Positions 37,238 through 46,497 of a stretch of DNA of 64,000 nt are shown piece after piece. The position numbers and the translations under genes were made by a program. The notes beneath the pieces were generated by a model. It did no database searches. It saw only the letters and a list, made by a program, of their open reading frames with translations, and was not told the DNA's origin. The DNA is taken from contig CAIPMW010000004.1 in the NCBI GenBank assembly GCA_903866255.1, positions 1 through 64,000 on the forward strand, in the 5' to 3' direction. The stretch comes from an uncultured Chlorobiaceae bacterium. Its GTDB lineage: Bacteria; Bacteroidota; Chlorobiia; Chlorobiales; Chlorobiaceae. How positions within the stretch are numbered: the first letter of the stretch is position 1; each line of letters begins with the position of its first letter.

Positions 37238-37464
37238 TTGAGGCAACTCCACTCTTCTGCCGGCGACACCGGAGTGATTATATCACCCAGTATTTTACCT
37301 TTCCCTGCAATGAGAGGTGATGGCTGATGTTTCTGTATTGAAACCGCTGTTGCGTCCTTCTCAGCAAGGATTGTTACGATAACGTATGCATGCCTGAGCG
37401 GCGGCTTATCTCCGAGCCATTTTATGTCTCCGTGCTCATAGATGGCTTCATAACTTTGCAGCAT
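37234..37464 (-). CDS. Antitoxin of the PIN toxin
   Basis: A 76-residue protein. SYEAIYEHGDIKWLGDKPPL, followed by a strand AYVIVTIL, is like DUF104/DUF2281-type antitoxins. The tail KGKILGDIITPVSPAEEW resembles C-termini of Phd-like partners of PIN toxins. GAGGAG lies 6-7 nt upstream of the ATG. Coupled to the PIN gene by ATGA overlap. Confidence 0.82.
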   Translation of the reverse strand: MLQSYEAIYEHGDIKWLGDKPPLRHAYVIVTILAEKDATAVSIQKHQPSPLIAGKGKILGDIITPVSPAEEWSCLK

Positions 37465-37512
37465 AACTATCTCCTCGATGGTTTTCCGAAATTACTGATA
37501 TGCGCACATCGT

Positions 37513-38510
37513 TCACAGGTTGTATATATCCGATTTGTAACTGGCCAAATTCGCAGGGTTCATGAACCATTCCGCAGTCTCAGCAAGACCGCGCTTGAAC
37601 CCCTCACGACCTGCTGCCATCCGAATAGTTGACGAGCTTTAGAATTATCAGCCCATAACCGCTCAACCTCAGAGTTCGCTGGACGCAAACGATCCTCGTC
37701 AGTAATAATCTCAATCTCGGTGTTCATCACTTCCGCAATCAACTGAACGGTATCACCAATAGAAATCTCAAAGTTACTGCCAAAGTTGACGACCTCGCCC
37801 AAACCATTATTGGAGTTCATCGCCGCAATAAATCCGGCGACCGTGTCTCCCACAAAATTGAAATCACGCGTGGGCGAAACGGCACCAAGTTTTATTTGCC
37901 GTTTACCACTGGCAATTTGGGTAATGATGGTCGGAATAACAGCTCGGGCAGACTGACGGGGGCCGTAGGTGTTGAAAGGTCTTACAATAACTACCGGCAA
38001 ACCAAAAGAGGCGAAAAATGAGTAGGCCAACTGATCAGCAGCAATCTTTGTTGCCGAGTAAGGTGACTGCCCCTGCAACGGATGCTCTTCGGTAATGGGA
38101 ACAAAACGTGCAGTACCATAAACCTCACTGGTTGAGGTGTGAACGACTCTCTTGATGCGAAGCTCCCGTGCAGCCTGCAAAACATTGAGCGTACCCTTGA
38201 TGTTGGTATCGACATAGGTATCGGGCGAGTGGTATGAATAGGGTATTGCTATAAGTGCCGCCAGATGCAGTACCACGTCGCAACCCTTCATTGCCTCCTT
38301 TACCCCATGCGGATCTCGTATATCACCGGCGAATACACTGAACTTTCCTCTAATATCTGATGCGCAATGGTCAAGCCAACCCCAGGTATTGAACGAATTA
38401 TAGAGTACAAAGGCGCGAACGTCGTAACCTTGCCGTACAAGAGCTTCAGTGAGGTGAGAACCGATAAAGCCATCTGCTCCGGTTACAAAAACTGTTTTAT
38501 AGTTCCGCAT
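37513..38510 (-). CDS. legB: LegB-type NAD-dependent 4,6-dehydratase, frameshifted near the C-terminus
   Basis: [20 protein letters not shown] (NAD binding), DVVLHLAALIAIPYSYHSPD and SPYSATKIAADQLA (Tyr-x3-Lys) identify LegB, which makes the 4-keto-6-deoxy UDP-GlcNAc that starts legionaminic acid synthesis. The open frame stops at 37560 after an odd tail (VVRGSSAVLLRLRNGS). In the next frame the expected end is intact: GREGFKRGLAETAEWFMNPA, NLASYKSDIYNL, then a stop at 37513. A net one-base loss near 37611-37617 explains this. About 316 residues are made, missing the normal last ~30; activity is uncertain. Confidence 0.88.
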
Positions 38511-38591
38511 AGAAAAAGTTTATCGACAATTTGTACTGATAGTCACAAGATTTGAGTGGAGGGGAGATACTGACCTTCTGGAATATCGGGA

Positions 38592-40400
38592 TTAATTGAG
38601 AGAAAGGGGACGGGATAACCCGGAACGTACAGTGGATATGATCTCCTGGTAGGTGCCTGTGCGTTTGATTCCTCCATCGGCCAGTTCCACGATCAGTGTG
38701 CAGTTTTTCAGCGTTGTGAGGCGGTGTGCAATGATAAGAATAGTAAGCTCATTACCGAGGCTTTCGATGGCCTGCATGACGGCCTGTTCAGTTTCATTAT
38801 CGAGGGCACTGGTCGCTTCATCAAAGATGATGACGTCTGCCTGTTTGTAGAGCGCCCGGGCGATGCCAATGCGCTGTCGTTGCCCACCGGAGAGGCGGAT
38901 GCCTCGTTCGCCGACGCAGGTTTGGTAATTCTTTGGCCAGCTTTCGATGATATCGGCCATTTGTGCCTGGCGGGCAGCTTGCTTGACGCGGTTGTGGTCG
39001 ATTTTTACTTTAGGAACGCCAAAGGCAATGTTCTCTTCTATAGTGCTGTCGGCGAGAAAAATGGACTGTGGGACGTGGGCAATGTGTGCCTGCCATGCGC
39101 GATTGTTGGCCGCAGTCAATGGTTGTGAGTCTATTTCGATGTCGCCTGCTGTTGGCTGCAGAAGCCCCATAATGATGTCGAGCAGGGTGCTTTTGCCGGA
39201 GCCAGTGACACCAATGAAGCCAATTCGGCTCCCTTTGGTTATAGAGAGGCTCAGGTTGTTGAGCACCATGGGTGTTTGACCTGTATAACGAAAAGAAAGA
39301 TTGTTCACATTGATCTGTTGGTGAAACAGATGTGGCTGGGCGGGTGGCTGATCGACATAATCAGGCATGGGCTGGTCGAGCAGCTCGAGTGTATCACATA
39401 ACGAAACCTCTCCCCCTTGTATGCCTGACCAGGAGCTGTAAGCACTCTGAAGTACGGGCAGCAGACGCTGGGCGCCAAGAGCAAGCGCTCCAAGAACAGG
39501 AATTGCTTTGGCGATACCATCCGGTTGTTTGGCAAGTAGATAGGCCAGAATGGCAATAAGCATCATGCCAAGTGCCTCGATACCGAATCGCGGGCTTTGG
39601 GCAATAAACGTACTGTTTCCCTGCGCTTTACGCAAGGGGAGGTCTGCATTGCTATAGATTTTACAGTAAGCACCCTGGCTGCCGTCGATCAGAACATCGC
39701 GTATGCCGCCAAGACCCTCTTGCAGCGATTTTATAACTTGTGTTGATTCGCGGGCGATGCACTGGCTGTTCATCAACTGCTGATTTTGTGTAAGCCTGAT
39801 AATCCCTGCGTAAATGAGACCAAATCCAGCAAAAGCTGCGAGAGCAATGATGGGATCGATAGACAACAATGCGAGAAGAATGGTTGTCAACATGATGCTG
39901 GAGCTGATGAGTGTCAGGGCAGGCACGATAATGCTGTAAATCACACCGTTGGCTTTTGTTGAAATTCCATTAATGACTTCGCTGCTGTTGCGGGCAACAT
40001 GGACTGCGTAGGGCTGGTAAAGAGTGCGGCGGTAGATGCTGATGCTGAGGTCCGCTCCAGTTGCAAAGGAGAGGCGCGTGCTGGCCCAGAGGAGGATAAG
40101 CCGCATGGCACCGGACAACAGGGCGGCAATGCCAAAGGTGATGGTGAGAGGAAACAGGAGCTGACTGGCATTCGTCATACCTGCCGCCCGGATTAATGGT
40201 TGCGCTGCGGGGAGCTGGAATATTCTGTCGGGTGCTGTCAAAACGGCAAGAAAAGGAAGTACAGCGCCTATGCTTATAATTTCAGCAAATGAAGCTGCGA
40301 TCATAAGGATAAGGAGCAGAGCGAACTGGGTGCGACGTCTGGGCGGAATGTGCCGCCAGAGGCGTAACAACAGAAGGTATATCGATTGAGATTTTTGCAC
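38592..40400 (-). CDS. ABC transporter, fused permease and ATPase (MsbA/PglK-like)
   Basis: A 602-residue half transporter. Residues 1-330 contain about six membrane helices. The ATPase domain has GVTGSGKST (Walker A), HVPQSIFLADSTIEENIAFG (Q-loop), LSGGQRQR (signature) and VIIFDEATSALD (Walker B). Relatives such as PglK flip lipid-linked oligosaccharides. It lies just downstream of the WecA-type transferase, so a lipid-linked glycan is the probable cargo. Starts at GTG without a clear site. Confidence 0.92.
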   Translation of the reverse strand: MQKSQSIYLLLLRLWRHIPPRRRTQFALLLILMIAASFAEIISIGAVLPFLAVLTAPDRIFQLPAAQPLIRAAGMTNASQLLFPLTITFGIAALLSGAMRLILLWASTRLSFATGADLSISIYRRTLYQPYAVHVARNSSEVINGISTKANGVIYSIIVPALTLISSSIMLTTILLALLSIDPIIALAAFAGFGLIYAGIIRLTQNQQLMNSQCIARESTQVIKSLQEGLGGIRDVLIDGSQGAYCKIYSNADLPLRKAQGNSTFIAQSPRFGIEALGMMLIAILAYLLAKQPDGIAKAIPVLGALALGAQRLLPVLQSAYSSWSGIQGGEVSLCDTLELLDQPMPDYVDQPPAQPHLFHQQINVNNLSFRYTGQTPMVLNNLSLSITKGSRIGFIGVTGSGKSTLLDIIMGLLQPTAGDIEIDSQPLTAANNRAWQAHIAHVPQSIFLADSTIEENIAFGVPKVKIDHNRVKQAARQAQMADIIESWPKNYQTCVGERGIRLSGGQRQRIGIARALYKQADVIIFDEATSALDNETEQAVMQAIESLGNELTILIIAHRLTTLKNCTLIVELADGGIKRTGTYQEIISTVRSGLSRPLSLN

Positions 40401-40530
40401 GTTGGAGTTATTGCGGCAAACGAGCTTATGCCTGGTTGTACCCTTTTTTACCGAGCGGAATTATGTTGACCTGGCCTCTCCACGTTGTGCATTATTACCA
40501 ACTGCTCTGCCTGGGCAGAATCCGGTAAAT

Positions 40531-41613
40531 TCATATTTGATGCACCGTAAAAGTTACCTCGCGTCTCAAGCGATCATAAATCATGGCGTAAACAAAAAAA
40601 CTGCCAAACCATGCCGCAACAAGAAATGAGATATGACTGTAATACCAGACCGCTATGAGCGCCATAAAAAATGTAAATATCCAGCACAATGGAGCAACCA
40701 GACTATTACGTATGGATTGCGAAAGATATGGTACCAAACGATTCACCGCATTAACTTTTATCAAACTATGCAGATGAGCACTATCGGGATAGCTGGCATG
40801 AGTTTTGTTCCAGTAACGGCGGGCAATGCTATAAACCGTTTCAATAACAGGATAACCACACACCAACAATGGCGCCCATACTGAAACTTGAGGATTGCGC
40901 ATCGGAAGCATTACGGCAACCCATGCCAGCAGAAATCCCAGCAGATACGCTCCCCCATCACCCATAAATATCTTCCCGAAAGGAAAATTGACCACAAAAA
41001 AGCCACTGATAACCACCGTCATTATGACACATAACTGCACGAGCTGAAGATCCCCAACCTGCCAGGCAATCAAGCCAAGAGCAGTAAAGCATATCATAAC
41101 CGTGCCCGAAGCCAAACCATTAAAGCCATCAATAATGTTTGTTGCATTTGCCACTCCCGCAACCGCAAAAGCGGTAAAAACAACACCAATGGGCAGATAA
41201 GCGATCAAACTGTCGACACCCGGGACATCGACACGGGTAAGACTGTAACCGGTAAGCCACCACGCAGCCACAGCGCTGAGCATGGTGGCAATGAGACGAT
41301 CGCGAACACCAACTTTTTTGGTCAAATCTTCAGTTAAACCTGCAGCAAATGCAGGTAATCCGGCAAGAAGCATTTGACCGAGCAGGTGGGCCGTCGAACC
41401 TGAAGCTAACCACCAGGCGCCAATCAACCCCAGAAAAAGAGCAACACCACCAATGCGAGGCGTTGGTGCAACATGAAATTTTTGAACACCATCAGTGGTA
41501 TCCAGAGAATGCTTGCCATGCCATTTTTTGGATATCACAAGAAGTACCGAAATAACAAGCGAGATGATTCCTGGAACAAGCTGCTCCATGGAGAGAGAAA
41601 AAGGTTGATTCAC
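40531..41613 (-). CDS. MraY/WecA family undecaprenyl-phosphate sugar-phosphate transferase
   Basis: A 360-residue polytopic membrane protein with KFHVAPTPRIGGVALFLGL, NATNIIDGFNGLASG (catalytic Asp) and FPFGKIFMGDGGAYLLG, the diagnostic motifs of WecA/WbpL-type enzymes. It starts the repeat unit by moving a HexNAc-1-phosphate to undecaprenyl phosphate; FucNAc or QuiNAc-type donors are possible. Start GTG. It lies 33 nt after the Wzz-like gene. Confidence 0.93.
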   Translation of the reverse strand: MNQPFSLSMEQLVPGIISLVISVLLVISKKWHGKHSLDTTDGVQKFHVAPTPRIGGVALFLGLIGAWWLASGSTAHLLGQMLLAGLPAFAAGLTEDLTKKVGVRDRLIATMLSAVAAWWLTGYSLTRVDVPGVDSLIAYLPIGVVFTAFAVAGVANATNIIDGFNGLASGTVMICFTALGLIAWQVGDLQLVQLCVIMTVVISGFFVVNFPFGKIFMGDGGAYLLGFLLAWVAVMLPMRNPQVSVWAPLLVCGYPVIETVYSIARRYWNKTHASYPDSAHLHSLIKVNAVNRLVPYLSQSIRNSLVAPLCWIFTFFMALIAVWYYSHISFLVAAWFGSFFVYAMIYDRLRREVTFTVHQI

Positions 41614-41646
41614 CAGATCAATAATATGTACTCATTTGAACAAGAG

Positions 41647-42864
41647 TCAGTTCCAGCGAAGATTTTGTTTAAGCTTGTTGAGCCGCTCCTGGCTTTCGGA
41701 ATCTTTATTGGCGTGCAGAAGCGCTTCAGAGATGAATGCCCAGAGGATGGCAAGAAATCCTCCGGCGACTGCGGCAATGAGCACCGCCACTCTCCGGTTT
41801 GGTTTGGACTTTTGTTCGGGTGTAACGGCTTTATCAAGCACCTGAATGACTGAACTCTCTTTGGCTTCATCAATTTTAGCCATTTCAAACTGTTTGGAAA
41901 GAAGCTCATAAATTGTTTCAGCGTATTTCAGATCACGCACCTTGCGTATGTATTCAAGACCTGTTTCAGGAACTTTGCTTGAGGTAACAGTACCAGTTTC
42001 AACCTTGGCGAGCTGCCCACGCAAACCCGCCAGCACCTGCTGCATACGAATATAGTCAGGGTTATTAGCGGTAGCAAAGGTACGCATGGCGCCAAGTTCA
42101 ACCTCCTTCATGGCAATCTGACCCTTTAGAGCAGAGGCTGTTTCAATAATCACCCTCGCCTGGGCATCAAGCTGAATAACACCGGTTTTCTCCTGTAACT
42201 GTTTGAGATTTACCTCAGCATCACCGAGCGTCTGTTTTGCATGCTGCAGTTGCTTTTCAAAAAAGAGACGACGCTGTGACGCTTCTGTGACGGCAAAATC
42301 CTGTGTCAGTTGCTGCAAGGCCTCAATATACCCATTGGCAAGCATTGCAGCTCTTTTTGGACTCTGATCATCAACCTGCAGGGTAATAAGGCCATTTTTA
42401 CCAGAAGTAATCCTGGTTGCTCCCATAAGTTTACTGCGGGTTTGACCGGGAGTTTTGGTTTTATAAACACCCTCAAGTTTGAATCGCTGGATCATCTTGT
42501 CCTGCAACGTTCTGCTTTTCAGCATGGCAATATAGGTGTCGTTGGGATTTTTCATCCCCGCAACGCCAGCCATGCCACTTAAGGCGCCAAGCTGACTGAG
42601 CATTGCCGACGTACCTGATTGCTGCTGTGGCGGCATGATTTGGGTGTCTGCCGTGTAGATATTCGGGCTTAACAGAGTAAATAGTACTGCTGCAACAGCA
42701 GCAATAAGCGGAGCCCCAAGAATAAGCTTTTTATGCTTTGCAAGAGTTATGGCAAGGTCAAGCAGACTGATTTCATCGTCCATTGACTTATCCCGGGGGA
42801 GAGAGGATTCGATTGGTTCAGGCACGGATTTTACAACATTATTTTGAGAGTAACTTAATACCAT
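41647..42864 (-). CDS. Wzz/chain-length determinant family protein
   Basis: About 405 residues. After a cytoplasmic lead, ISLLDLAITLAKHKKLILGA enters a first membrane helix. A long periplasmic coiled coil follows (ALQQLTQDFAVTEASQRRLF onward), then PNRRVAVLIAAVAGGFLAIL as the second helix. This is the Wzz/PCP topology that sets polymer length with Wzy. No kinase domain is fused. The start is uncertain (42864 ATG or 42879 TTG), both overlapping wza. Confidence 0.88.
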   Translation of the reverse strand: MVLSYSQNNVVKSVPEPIESSLPRDKSMDDEISLLDLAITLAKHKKLILGAPLIAAVAAVLFTLLSPNIYTADTQIMPPQQQSGTSAMLSQLGALSGMAGVAGMKNPNDTYIAMLKSRTLQDKMIQRFKLEGVYKTKTPGQTRSKLMGATRITSGKNGLITLQVDDQSPKRAAMLANGYIEALQQLTQDFAVTEASQRRLFFEKQLQHAKQTLGDAEVNLKQLQEKTGVIQLDAQARVIIETASALKGQIAMKEVELGAMRTFATANNPDYIRMQQVLAGLRGQLAKVETGTVTSSKVPETGLEYIRKVRDLKYAETIYELLSKQFEMAKIDEAKESSVIQVLDKAVTPEQKSKPNRRVAVLIAAVAGGFLAILWAFISEALLHANKDSESQERLNKLKQNLRWN

Positions 42865-44740
42865 ACACTCCAATACCAAACTGGGAAAGGATAGAGGTCC
42901 AGTCCTTCAGGAATGAAGTCAAACCGAGTCCGGATTTAATAATTTTTTCGGGCACAACTATAGCATCTCCCGGATTGATGGAACCTCGCCATCCTCCATG
43001 ATCACGGCTCTGCACAGTACCATCAGCACAGATTCGATAGGCTATTGATTTGTCGCCAGAGGCGGTTACACCACCAGCCTTTTCGAGATAGTCGTCAAGG
43101 TGGTAGGCTGGCTGATAGATAAATGTATTCTGCTGGAAAACGGAGCCAAGCACACTGACCGTAGTGGATTTTTCCGGGATATAGATTTTGTCGCCATTTT
43201 CAAGAGGGAAATCCGGAAGATCACTGATTGTGCTTTCAAAGGCATTCAGACCAAGAATGATGCGCCCATCAGCCGTGAAGGCCCGTAATTTTGAAATAAG
43301 AAGACGCTGGAACTCTGCCTGCTTCTGAATCATTTGTGTCTTTTCAGGATTAGACTCACTGGCAATCCTCTCTTTATAGTTACTGTCAATTTCTTTTTCA
43401 AAGCGATCGATGGCTTCATTAACCTGCTTCTGCTGCTCCAGACGTACGCTTTCGCGAGTGAACACGGTACCATAGACAAAGCCATTATCCCTGGCGCCCC
43501 CAACTCGAGTGAGGAGGCTTTTGAGCGTTTCGTCTTTATCAATCTGGTAGACTCCTGGCTGTTTGACCGCGCCATCAATGAGCACAAAGGATCGAACCAC
43601 CTTGACCTGAAACGGTATCGCGGCGGGGGCAAACACATGAATAATATCTGTGGAGCTTAACATAATGTTCGACAGCTCTTTTGTTATCGCATCTTTTTCA
43701 GCCTGCAGCTCTGCAATGGTCTGGTAGCAGTTATTTACACTTTTTTCAACAATAACCTGCTTGAGGTCGGCGGATGAATCAAACCCACCAGCCCAGTTCA
43801 CTGCTTCTGAGAGAGAGGTTTTTTTATTCAATTCAAAAATTCCGGGCCTTTTGACGTTGCCAAAAAGCGCAACAAGCGGCCCTACCTCTGGAATATAGAT
43901 AACATCGCCATCCTGGAGGGCTCTATCCATACTTTTATCGCCATGGAGCAACATATCGTAGAGATCAATTGAAACCGGAGCAGCATTGCCACGCTTCAGT
44001 TGAATATCTCGCATCGTACCGGTAGCAGATGGCCCGCCGGAGGCAAAAAGGGCATTGAGCAGTGAGCTCATGGCACTGAGGGTATAGGTACCCGGGCGCT
44101 GCGCATGGCCGAGAATATAAATTTGTACACTTCGGGTCTGGGCTATACTGGCGGTGAGTTCAAAGTGGGAGTATATCCTGCTGACTGCTTTTTTCAGGTG
44201 ACCCTGGAGGTCGCGATAAAGAACTCCTGCAACATTGACCGAACCCACGCGTGGAAGATATATTTCGCCGCTCCGATTAACGGTAACGTTAATATCAATA
44301 TCAACCATCCCCCAACCACGAATCTGCAAGGCGTCGCCAGGGCCGATAACGTAGTCCGCATTGACCTGGGCTCCGCTGAGAGGCGCATAGGTACTCGGCA
44401 CGTTACCAAACAAATCCCGACCAAAAACAGCAAGATTTACCCCTGTGGAACCTGCTACATAAGATTCAAAGCGACCTGCTCTGGAGATGGAGACTGGCGT
44501 CACCACATCGCGCTCCTCTTTCCCTTTGACTGTTTCACCAGCTAACTTGCTATCGTCTGATAATGCACTGGTAAGAGAGGCTTGCCCCAATGCAGACTGT
44601 AAGGCAGAGAATGAGGGTGCCGCACCACCTGCTTTTGAGGGTGCCGACCCGGCACCAGCACTGGAACTTTCTGCAGCTCCACCAGACTGTGGGAAAGAGA
44701 AAAACATGAGTGCAACAAGAAAAAAACGGGCGTAACGCAT
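42839..44740 (-). CDS. wza: Wza-like polysaccharide export outer membrane protein
   Basis: A 633-residue exported protein with signal peptide (MRYARFFLVALMFFSFPQSG). The Poly_export domain NADYVIGPGDALQIRGWGMV is followed by several SLBB repeats (LGHAQRPGTYTLSAMSSLLN; FGNVKRPGIFELNKKTSLSE; DGAVKQPGVYQIDKDETLKS). It would form the outer-membrane exit for the polymer. No lipobox is evident, unlike E. coli Wza. It is the first clear export gene after a terminator and a good promoter candidate. Confidence 0.93.
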   Translation of the reverse strand: MRYARFFLVALMFFSFPQSGGAAESSSAGAGSAPSKAGGAAPSFSALQSALGQASLTSALSDDSKLAGETVKGKEERDVVTPVSISRAGRFESYVAGSTGVNLAVFGRDLFGNVPSTYAPLSGAQVNADYVIGPGDALQIRGWGMVDIDINVTVNRSGEIYLPRVGSVNVAGVLYRDLQGHLKKAVSRIYSHFELTASIAQTRSVQIYILGHAQRPGTYTLSAMSSLLNALFASGGPSATGTMRDIQLKRGNAAPVSIDLYDMLLHGDKSMDRALQDGDVIYIPEVGPLVALFGNVKRPGIFELNKKTSLSEAVNWAGGFDSSADLKQVIVEKSVNNCYQTIAELQAEKDAITKELSNIMLSSTDIIHVFAPAAIPFQVKVVRSFVLIDGAVKQPGVYQIDKDETLKSLLTRVGGARDNGFVYGTVFTRESVRLEQQKQVNEAIDRFEKEIDSNYKERIASESNPEKTQMIQKQAEFQRLLISKLRAFTADGRIILGLNAFESTISDLPDFPLENGDKIYIPEKSTTVSVLGSVFQQNTFIYQPAYHLDDYLEKAGGVTASGDKSIAYRICADGTVQSRDHGGWRGSINPGDAIVVPEKIIKSGLGLTSFLKDWTSILSQFGIGVYGIKLLSK

Positions 44741-44857
44741 AAACCGGATGATAGTTACTCAAAATAAATTTAAAGCTCCGCCACCTTCAGTCACACCTGA
44801 AGAGGAAACCAAACCCACACAAACCAATTGCAGGTTTTATGACGCAAAATGCGCTGC

Positions 44858-44885
44858 AATATATAAAAATGTTCGTTTTTCTCAA
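44858..44885 (-). promoter_or_regulatory. Candidate sigma70-type promoter for the wza operon
   Basis: On the minus strand TTGAGA and TATATT are separated by 16 nt, each differing by one base from the consensus boxes. It lies about 117 nt upstream of the wza start and downstream of a terminator that ends the preceding unit. Intergenic region 44741-45072 holds no other gene. Confidence 0.45.
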
Positions 44886-45017
44886 CAGTAATAAGACTCC
44901 TGACCGTGCCTGACCTGGCAGGGATGTCATAACACATCGCATAACGCTGCGATCAAAGAAAAAACACTGAAAAGGGGAGATGCACAGAACCAGGCAAGGG
45001 CAGTTATGGCAACCGCT

Positions 45018-45063
45018 GAAAAAGCTCTCTGGCCACATTCGGGCATGATTGATGTGACCAGAG
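45018..45063 (-). terminator. Rho-independent terminator after the Gly-rich exported protein gene
   Basis: Read on the minus strand, CTCTGGTCACAT and ATGTGGCCAGAG form a 12-bp stem with one G-T pair, followed by AGCTTTTT. It begins 10 nt after the stop codon of the 45073-45450 gene. Confidence 0.75.
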
Positions 45064-45072
45064 AAAATGTTG

Positions 45073-45450
45073 CTACTTTTGATCTTTAAGATCACGCTGA
45101 TTGAGATCCTTGAGATCACGCTGATTACCACCACCTCCAGAGCCTTCACCCTGCTGGTTTCCGCTACCCTGCTGGCTGCTTCCGCCCTGCTGCGTTCCAC
45201 CACCAACACTTCCGCCGGTTGTGCCACCAACAGAACCTGCAACATTGCCACCAACCGTTGAACCAACACTGCCACCAATTACTGAGCCTATAGTCGCTGA
45301 CAATGTGGCGCTTGCCGTGACATCCGACAAATTGGATAAAGGTGCAATTGCTGAGTAATCAGAATTGTTCACGACAGCCAGAAGTGGCGAGGCTGCATAA
45401 CCGACAAGAGCGGCAGTCAGCAAGCCTGCCCGTATAATAGTTTTATTCAT
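45073..45450 (-). CDS. Exported Gly/Ser/Gln-rich repetitive protein, unknown function
   Basis: A 125-residue protein with an N-terminal signal peptide (IIRAGLLTAALVGYAASPLL). A Gly-Val-Ser repeat section follows (GSVIGGSVGSTVGGNVAGSV), then a Gly/Gln tail ending in two copies of NQRDLKD. I do not recognise a family. CAGGA lies upstream of the ATG. It lies just downstream of another exported protein and upstream of wza, so it may be a surface or matrix component, which is inference. Confidence 0.75.
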   Translation of the reverse strand: MNKTIIRAGLLTAALVGYAASPLLAVVNNSDYSAIAPLSNLSDVTASATLSATIGSVIGGSVGSTVGGNVAGSVGGTTGGSVGGGTQQGGSSQQGSGNQQGEGSGGGGNQRDLKDLNQRDLKDQK

Positions 45451-45471
45451 GATGTTTTTCCTGGTAAAATT

Positions 45472-46254
45472 TTACAATTTAAAGCCAAAACCGGCTGCAC
45501 CGACAAAACGGACACCGTCACCGGAGTTATCGGTAAGGTCAGCAAGACCTATGGTAACACCAAATGGGATATTGCCTATCTCGAAAGATTTCGATACACC
45601 AGCATTAAGGTTCAGCCCGTTCCAGTCAGTAACAACATTGAACGATTCCGCCACCTCATAGGCAAGGTTGCCAAACACGTATGTTCCGTGTGGGCCTTTA
45701 CCTGTAAGGATATCAGCAGGGCTCTTGTCTCCAAAACGCCCTGAGCCAGCCCCTACGCTGTAGTGCAGTTTTGTGGTATTTGATGCTTTATTGACAACAG
45801 ATTCGTCCTGCACACCCCGGCTGTAGACGATATAAAAGCTTTTGCCAGAATCTCCACCATCGGTCAGCATGACATTTTCAACACCAACCGCAATGGCGTC
45901 ACCATCTTCAAGATGCCTGAAAAGGTGGACTGATGTAGAATATTCTTTCCATGCGGAAACATCAAGCGAAATCAGGGAAACCTGCACCCCAATCTCCTTT
46001 GGATCACCAATACCCGCACCAAGCACAGCAGCCCCATCACTTTTTTTGGAATATGGCGACGGTGATGTTCCACCAATACCCATAAAGACCACATTATTTG
46101 AGGCTCCCCAAGCAACAGGAGTCGTCACGGATTTCCCATTATTATTTGTCCTGGCGACAACCGAACTGTACTGCCCGGCCCCAGCCTCGGGCGAATTAAG
46201 GGCCAACATGCCGAACATGGCTGGTATAAGATAACTCGCTTTTCTACGCTTCAT
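45472..46254 (-). CDS. Exported hypothetical protein
   Basis: A 260-residue protein with a signal peptide ending near NSPEAGAG. The rest alternates short hydrophobic strands with Gly/Asn turns and ends with VRFVGAAGFGFKL, an aromatic-hydrophobic end like an outer-membrane beta-barrel strand. No family is recognised. Possible role in surface attachment or polymer export based only on position. It shares the minus strand and a short gap with the Gly-rich gene. Confidence 0.75.
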   Translation of the reverse strand: MKRRKASYLIPAMFGMLALNSPEAGAGQYSSVVARTNNNGKSVTTPVAWGASNNVVFMGIGGTSPSPYSKKSDGAAVLGAGIGDPKEIGVQVSLISLDVSAWKEYSTSVHLFRHLEDGDAIAVGVENVMLTDGGDSGKSFYIVYSRGVQDESVVNKASNTTKLHYSVGAGSGRFGDKSPADILTGKGPHGTYVFGNLAYEVAESFNVVTDWNGLNLNAGVSKSFEIGNIPFGVTIGLADLTDNSGDGVRFVGAAGFGFKL

Positions 46255-46432
46255 TTTTTCAGGGTTTTAAGTTTAAGAGCAATGATTCATAAATTTTCTT
46301 CGCACGACCATCATCATATATTGACGCTTTCCATTATTTACCATCTCTTTTTTGTCGAAAAAAAACACTACTTCAACACACTCCTTAGAAAAATATACTA
46401 AAATATTAAAAATTTAAAAGAACTCTTGCTGA

Positions 46433-46478
46433 CGGGCCATAAAATATCGATTTTTTCTCGGTACCAGTTTATGGCCCG
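46433..46478 (-). terminator. Inverted repeat downstream of recQ
   Basis: CGGGCCATAAA and TTTATGGCCCG form a perfect 11-bp stem with a loop of about 24 nt, 20 nt past the recQ stop codon. The T-run after the stem on the minus strand is weak and delayed, so termination is likely but not certain. Confidence 0.5.
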
Positions 46479-46497
46479 AATGAATCGTAAAACTATT

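Noticed and set aside
44741-45072. Possible JUMPstart/ops element for the polysaccharide operon
   Set aside because: Only GGTGGCGGAGC-like sequence is present; the ops core GGCGGTAG is not found.
45080-45120. Short direct repeat resembling a CRISPR unit
   Set aside because: It is a two-copy coding repeat (NQRDLKD) in the Gly-rich protein, without spacers or cas genes.
44787-45278. Minus-strand ORF of 163 codons
   Set aside because: Overlaps the Gly-rich exported protein in another frame and crosses its terminator; low-complexity translation from repetitive sequence.
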